The translations under genes were made by a program, and so were the position numbers. Below the pieces are notes generated by a model. That model searched no databases and was not told the origin of the DNA. It worked only from the letters and a program-made list of their open reading frames with translations. Below are positions 5,834-7,818 of a stretch of DNA of 7,818 bases, in pieces. The stretch comes from Clostridiales bacterium (GTDB lineage Bacteria; Bacillota; Clostridia; Christensenellales; CAG-917). Location: the NCBI GenBank assembly GCA_012800805.1, contig JAAZIO010000154.1:1-7818 (forward strand), written 5' to 3'. Position 1 is the first letter of the stretch; each line of letters opens with the position of its first letter.

Positions 5834-6273
5834 TGCTTTTCCTCTTTATCGATAAACAATATTCCGTCAAGGTGGTCTATCTCATGGCAAAACGCCCTTG
5901 CGGTAAAACCTTGAACCTCATAGACATGCTTGTTGCCGCGCCTGTCAAAGGCTTCAACTTTTACTTTATCGGGCCTTCTCACTTTGCCGTATCGTCCTTT
6001 TACGGACAGGCATCCCTCTTCCCCCAGTTGTTCACCGTCGGCTTCAATAATTATGGGATTGACAAGCTCAAAGCTGCCGTCTTCCGTTCTTACCACGGCA
6101 ACCCTTTTCAAAACCGAAACCTGCGGCGCAGCAAGCCCTACTCCGTCCGCGGCCTCCATGGTTTCAAACAAATCGTCTATCAAAAGAGAGAGTCTTTCAT
6201 CAAAAATTTCAACCTCTCTGCTTTTCTTTCTGAGCAGTTCGTCGGGTTCTTGAATAATGATTCTTTTAGCCAT
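5830..6273 (-). CDS. def: peptide deformylase
   Basis: Def is a metal-dependent (usually Fe2+) hydrolase that removes the formyl group from nascent proteins at the ribosome exit. At 147 residues it is a short, type 1-like deformylase. All three family motifs are present: GVGLAAPQV at 44-52 (with Gln51), EGCLS at 86-90 (metal ligand Cys88) and HEIDH at 130-134 (ligands His130 and His134, catalytic Glu131). ATG at 6273 has AAAGGA 5 nt upstream. It overlaps fmt by 4 nt, the usual def-fmt arrangement. A 179-nt AT-rich gap separates it from priA, the largest break in the gene row, so a promoter for def and the genes after it may lie there. Confidence 0.97.
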   Translation of the reverse strand: MAKRIIIQEPDELLRKKSREVEIFDERLSLLIDDLFETMEAADGVGLAAPQVSVLKRVAVVRTEDGSFELVNPIIIEADGEQLGEEGCLSVKGRYGKVRRPDKVKVEAFDRRGNKHVYEVQGFTARAFCHEIDHLDGILFIDKEEKQ

Positions 6274-6333
6274 AATATTCCTTTGTTTTTGCTTTGCAAT
6301 TCTTTATTTTAATAATTTTTGCAATAGTCTCTC

Positions 6334-6388
6334 TATGTTTTTTATTAAGTTTTCGCTATGTTTTATAGTTTTTCGATATGTTTTATAT
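6334..6388. repeat. short degenerate repeats in the def-priA gap
   Basis: TATGTTTT occurs at 6334, 6357 and 6377. The last two units are 20 nt apart and share TTTCGNTATGTTTTATA. Each of these two contains a small inverted repeat: CTAT-GTTTT-ATAG at 6356-6368 and ATAT-GTTTT-ATAT at 6376-6388. The outer base pair changes on both sides together, which keeps the symmetry. The block is upstream of def on the minus strand and could be a regulator-binding site. The DNA is AT-rich, so chance cannot be excluded. Confidence 0.45.
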
Positions 6389-6452
6389 TAGTTTAACTTT
6401 TATATAATAATTATAAAATATCTTCGCCGTTTGAACGCATCAATACACCTGC

Positions 6453-7818
6453 TTAAAACAAGCTTTGCGGATTAAGCTCAACAAAGCAGCTTGCTTTCCC
6501 ATGGTTGTTGTTTGTTATATCATAAACCTTTTTGATGATTTCATCCGCCCTTTCGGGGCTCAGGCGCATCAGAACCTGATATCTGACCTTGTTTTTTATC
6601 CTGTTAACGGGCGATTTCATGGCGTTGAGATATATAAATCCGCCGTCTTTTTCAAGATTTTTTATCTCAAGATATATCCTTTTTGTCGCCTCAAATGCTT
6701 CTTTTTCGTCTTCCGAGGAACAAAGAACCCTTACTATCTTTGAAAACGGCGGAAATTTGGTAACTTCCCTTGTATTTGCTTCTTTTAAATAAAATCCCCT
6801 GTAATCGTTCTTTGACGCAAAATAGAACACATAGCTTCTTGGGGCGTATGTCTGAAGCAAAACTCTTCCCGGTCTATCCGCCCTGCCCGCTCTTCCTGCG
6901 ACCTGCGTCACAAGCTGAAAAGTTCGCTCGGCCGAGCGGTAGTCGTCAAAGTAGAGCGAAAAATCGGCGTCAAGTATGCCAACAAGTGTAACCAATGGGA
7001 AATCATGCCCTTTGGCTATCATCTGGGTTCCAACTAAAACATTATACTCTCCTTTGCCGAATGCTTCAAGTATTTTAACCACAGAGCCCTTTCTTGCCGT
7101 GGTGTCGTTATCCATTCTTATGACCTTTGCCTTTGGAAAAAGCTTTTCAATTTCAAGGACAACCTTTTCCGTTCCCGTCCTTCCGTGGCGGAGCTTTGTT
7201 CCTCCGCATTTAGGGCATTTTTGCGGCACGGTATAATTTTTTCCGCAGTAGTGGCACTTTAGCCTGTTTACATCCCGATGATATGTTAAAGATACATCGC
7301 AGTCGGAGCACATTGGGGTATAACCGCATTCGGCGCACATAATAAACGACGAAAAACCTCTGCGGTTTATAAAAATCATCGCCTGTTCGCCGCGCTCGAT
7401 AGTCTGCTCCAGCGCCTCTTTCAAAGCCACGGAAAAAATGCCGCTGTTGCCCATGCGAATTTCTTTTGTCATATCGATAATTTCGACCTCGGGCGTAAGG
7501 CAACTTGAAATCCTATCTATTAGCTCGATTAAGGTAAGCCCGCCGGTTAGCGCGCTTCTGTAAGTTTCAATTGAGGGTGTAGCGCTTCCAAGCACAACTG
7601 AGGCTCCGCACATCTCCGCTCTTTTAAAAGCTATGTCTTTTGTGTCGTATCTGGGATTTGAGTCGGATATATAGCTTGAATCGTGTTCTTCGTCTATTAC
7701 AATCAAACCTAAATCGCTAAGAGGAGCAAAAATGGCTGACCTTGCGCCAACCGCAATTTTTGCTTCTCCTCTATACAGCCTTTTCCATTCGTCAAACCTC
7801 TCGCCGTCCGATAACCCG
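6453..7818 (-). CDS. priA: primosomal protein N' (replication restart helicase PriA), C-terminal part
   Basis: PriA recognises stalled forks and D-loops and reloads the replicative helicase. The frame is open to the right edge, giving 454 codons of the C-terminal part, so the true start and the Walker A region lie outside the window. The visible part opens GLSDGER and contains GARSAIFAP, the DEEH box (Walker B), SATPS (motif III), and eight cysteines in four CxxC pairs (CAEC, CSDC, CHYC, CPKC) that bind two zinc ions within the helicase core. Then come VGTQMIAKGHDFP, a DYRSAERTFQLVTQVAGRAGR segment (helicase motifs V-VI) and the C-terminal NPQSLF ending typical of the family. The ATP-binding, zinc and helicase motifs that can be seen are intact. 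It is followed by def after 179 nt on the same strand, the standard Firmicutes order. The stop is TAA at 6453-6455, and no terminator is visible behind it. Confidence 0.96.
   Translation of the reverse strand, partial: GLSDGERFDEWKRLYRGEAKIAVGARSAIFAPLSDLGLIVIDEEHDSSYISDSNPRYDTKDIAFKRAEMCGASVVLGSATPSIETYRSALTGGLTLIELIDRISSCLTPEVEIIDMTKEIRMGNSGIFSVALKEALEQTIERGEQAMIFINRRGFSSFIMCAECGYTPMCSDCDVSLTYHRDVNRLKCHYCGKNYTVPQKCPKCGGTKLRHGRTGTEKVVLEIEKLFPKAKVIRMDNDTTARKGSVVKILEAFGKGEYNVLVGTQMIAKGHDFPLVTLVGILDADFSLYFDDYRSAERTFQLVTQVAGRAGRADRPGRVLLQTYAPRSYVFYFASKNDYRGFYLKEANTREVTKFPPFSKIVRVLCSSEDEKEAFEATKRIYLEIKNLEKDGGFIYLNAMKSPVNRIKNKVRYQVLMRLSPERADEIIKKVYDITNNNHGKASCFVELNPQSLF

Noticed and set aside
5872..6312. 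146-codon plus-strand frame opposite def
   Set aside because: It is antisense to an intact peptide deformylase with all catalytic motifs; no ribosome binding site or recognisable domain.
6411..6452. In-frame continuation after the priA stop (13 codons, including a short frame MRSNGEDIL)
   Set aside because: The priA family ending NPQSLF is already complete before the TAA, and nothing suggests readthrough.

Overview
The window looks like chromosomal DNA of an endospore-forming, Clostridia-like member of the Bacillota. The reasons are the gene order priA-def-fmt-rsmB-rlmN-rsgA-rpe on the minus strand, the strong AGGAGG-type ribosome binding sites, and a tiny spoVM-like sporulation gene next to the end of the operon. 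Coding DNA is moderate in GC (mid-40s percent by eye). The gene-free DNA at the left is extremely AT-rich. I cannot assign a genus.

Layout from left to right: positions 1-360 are AT-rich with no gene except the promoter region of the small plus-strand gene. Positions 364-483 encode a 39-residue SpoVM-like peptide with a strong Shine-Dalgarno site and its own terminator at 508-531. Positions 532-997 hold no convincing gene but contain inverted repeats, a near-consensus sigma-A-type promoter, a 21-bp tandem repeat and a 23-bp direct repeat. A minus-strand terminator at 998-1025 closes the large operon. Positions 1128-6273 carry six tightly packed minus-strand genes: rpe, rsgA, rlmN, rsmB, fmt and def (listed here from the 3' end). 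Neighbours overlap by 4-11 nt or sit 2 nt apart. After a 179-nt AT-rich gap with short repeats comes the C-terminal 454 codons of priA, which runs off the right edge.

Most of the operon serves translation. Def and Fmt handle the N-terminal formyl-methionine cycle, RsmB and RlmN methylate 16S and 23S rRNA, and RsgA is the GTPase that checks 30S subunit assembly. PriA restarts stalled replication forks and Rpe works in the pentose phosphate pathway. The same order is well known in Firmicutes, but two expected blocks are missing. The stp-prkC phosphatase/kinase pair that usually separates rlmN from rsgA is absent, with those two genes overlapping directly. thiN, which in Bacillus follows rpe, is also absent. 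The spoVM-like gene is kept on the far side, in convergent orientation.

I found no clear new multi-gene system. The best targets for a second look are the spoVM-like gene with its acidic tail, the clean absence of stp-prkC, and the promoter-plus-repeat block between the two terminators.
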